Positions 6,196 to 6,409 of a DNA stretch of 6,409 nucleotides are shown one piece after another. Made by a program: the position numbers and the translations under genes. Numbering within the stretch: position 1 is the first letter of the stretch; every line of letters starts with the position of its first letter. The DNA is from an uncultured Elusimicrobia bacterium (GTDB lineage: Bacteria; Elusimicrobiota; Elusimicrobia; UBA1565; UBA9628), in NCBI GenBank assembly GCA_903874575.1, contig CAIQSZ010000378.1:1-6409 (forward strand), read 5' to 3'. Under the pieces are notes generated by a model that was not told the origin of the DNA, ran no database searches, and worked only from the letters and a program-made list of their open reading frames with translations.

Positions 6196-6409
6196 GGTTC
6201 GGCGGTAAGGTCGTACTCGGCGGCGGCGGTCACGCGCAAATCGACGAAGTCGCCGATGGACAGGGAGTGTTTCCGGGCGTCGACCAAGACTTCGTTGTCG
6301 ACCTCGGGGGAATCATGCTCGGTGCGGCCGACGAAATGGGCGCCCTCCTTGCGGTCGATGAGCACCTTGAAGGTCTTGCCCACCTTCCGCGCGTTGATCT
6401 CGCGCGAGA
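6192..6409 (-). CDS. rimO: Ribosomal protein S12 methylthiotransferase, C-terminal part (5' end outside window)
   Basis: RimO is a cytoplasmic radical-SAM iron-sulfur enzyme that adds a methylthio group to a conserved aspartate of ribosomal protein S12. Only the last 71 residues are in the window (frame open to 6407), which cover the C-terminal TRAM domain and none of the iron-sulfur or radical-SAM motifs. The assignment rests on SREINARKVGKTFKVLID, which is shared by the whole methylthiotransferase family. The RimO-like GRTEHDSPEVDNEVLV and the ending AAEYDLTAEP resemble the SMADAPEIDG and EYDL motifs of E. coli RimO rather than MiaB. The GTG at 6383 is internal, since the frame and similarity continue past it. 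The gene points the same way as tetR and ends 53 bp before it. Read-through into the efflux operon is possible, as no terminator hairpin is visible between them apart from the operator palindrome. MiaB or MtaB is a less likely alternative. Confidence 0.85.
   Translation of the reverse strand, partial: SREINARKVGKTFKVLIDRKEGAHFVGRTEHDSPEVDNEVLVDARKHSLSIGDFVDLRVTAAAEYDLTAEP

Overview
This is a GC-rich window (roughly mid-60s % GC by eye) from the chromosome of a Gram-negative (double-membrane) bacterium. The outer-membrane TolC-family protein and the RND efflux pump imply an outer membrane. The phylum cannot be fixed from the sequence. The proteins do not look like close enterobacterial or pseudomonad versions, and a deep-branching high-GC lineage (for example Elusimicrobiota) is only a guess. 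The content is housekeeping genes flanking one efflux operon. There are no RNA genes, mobile elements, CRISPR arrays or phage genes.

Layout: at the left edge, on the + strand, is the 3' part of xseA (exonuclease VII large subunit). It overlaps xseB (small subunit) by 4 bp. A 51-bp gap (898-948) with two small hairpins separates xseB from the end of an oppositely oriented three-gene block. Read on the - strand from right to left, the block is a TetR-family repressor (6138-5503), a TolC-family outer-membrane efflux protein (5506-4082) and an RND inner-membrane pump of the HAE1 type (4080-949). These genes are packed with a 4-bp ATGA overlap and a 1-bp gap, so they almost certainly form one transcript. 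At the right edge, also on the - strand, is the 3' end of rimO (ribosomal protein S12 methylthiotransferase), 53 bp before tetR. No stretch over 300 bp lacks a gene.

Regulation: the 53-bp rimO-tetR gap and its border hold a well-formed sigma70-type promoter (TTGACT, 17-bp spacer, extended TGC-TAGAGT). A 27-bp imperfect palindrome with a GGTCAC-GAA-GTGACC core starts right after the -10 box and reaches to one base before the tetR ATG. It is the obvious operator for the TetR protein, which would repress its own operon until an inducing ligand binds.

The points most worth a second look are that the operon has an outer-membrane channel and an RND pump but no periplasmic adaptor (membrane fusion protein) gene, and that the whole predicted tetR leader consists of operator sequence with no visible Shine-Dalgarno site. 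I did not find evidence of a wholly new system.
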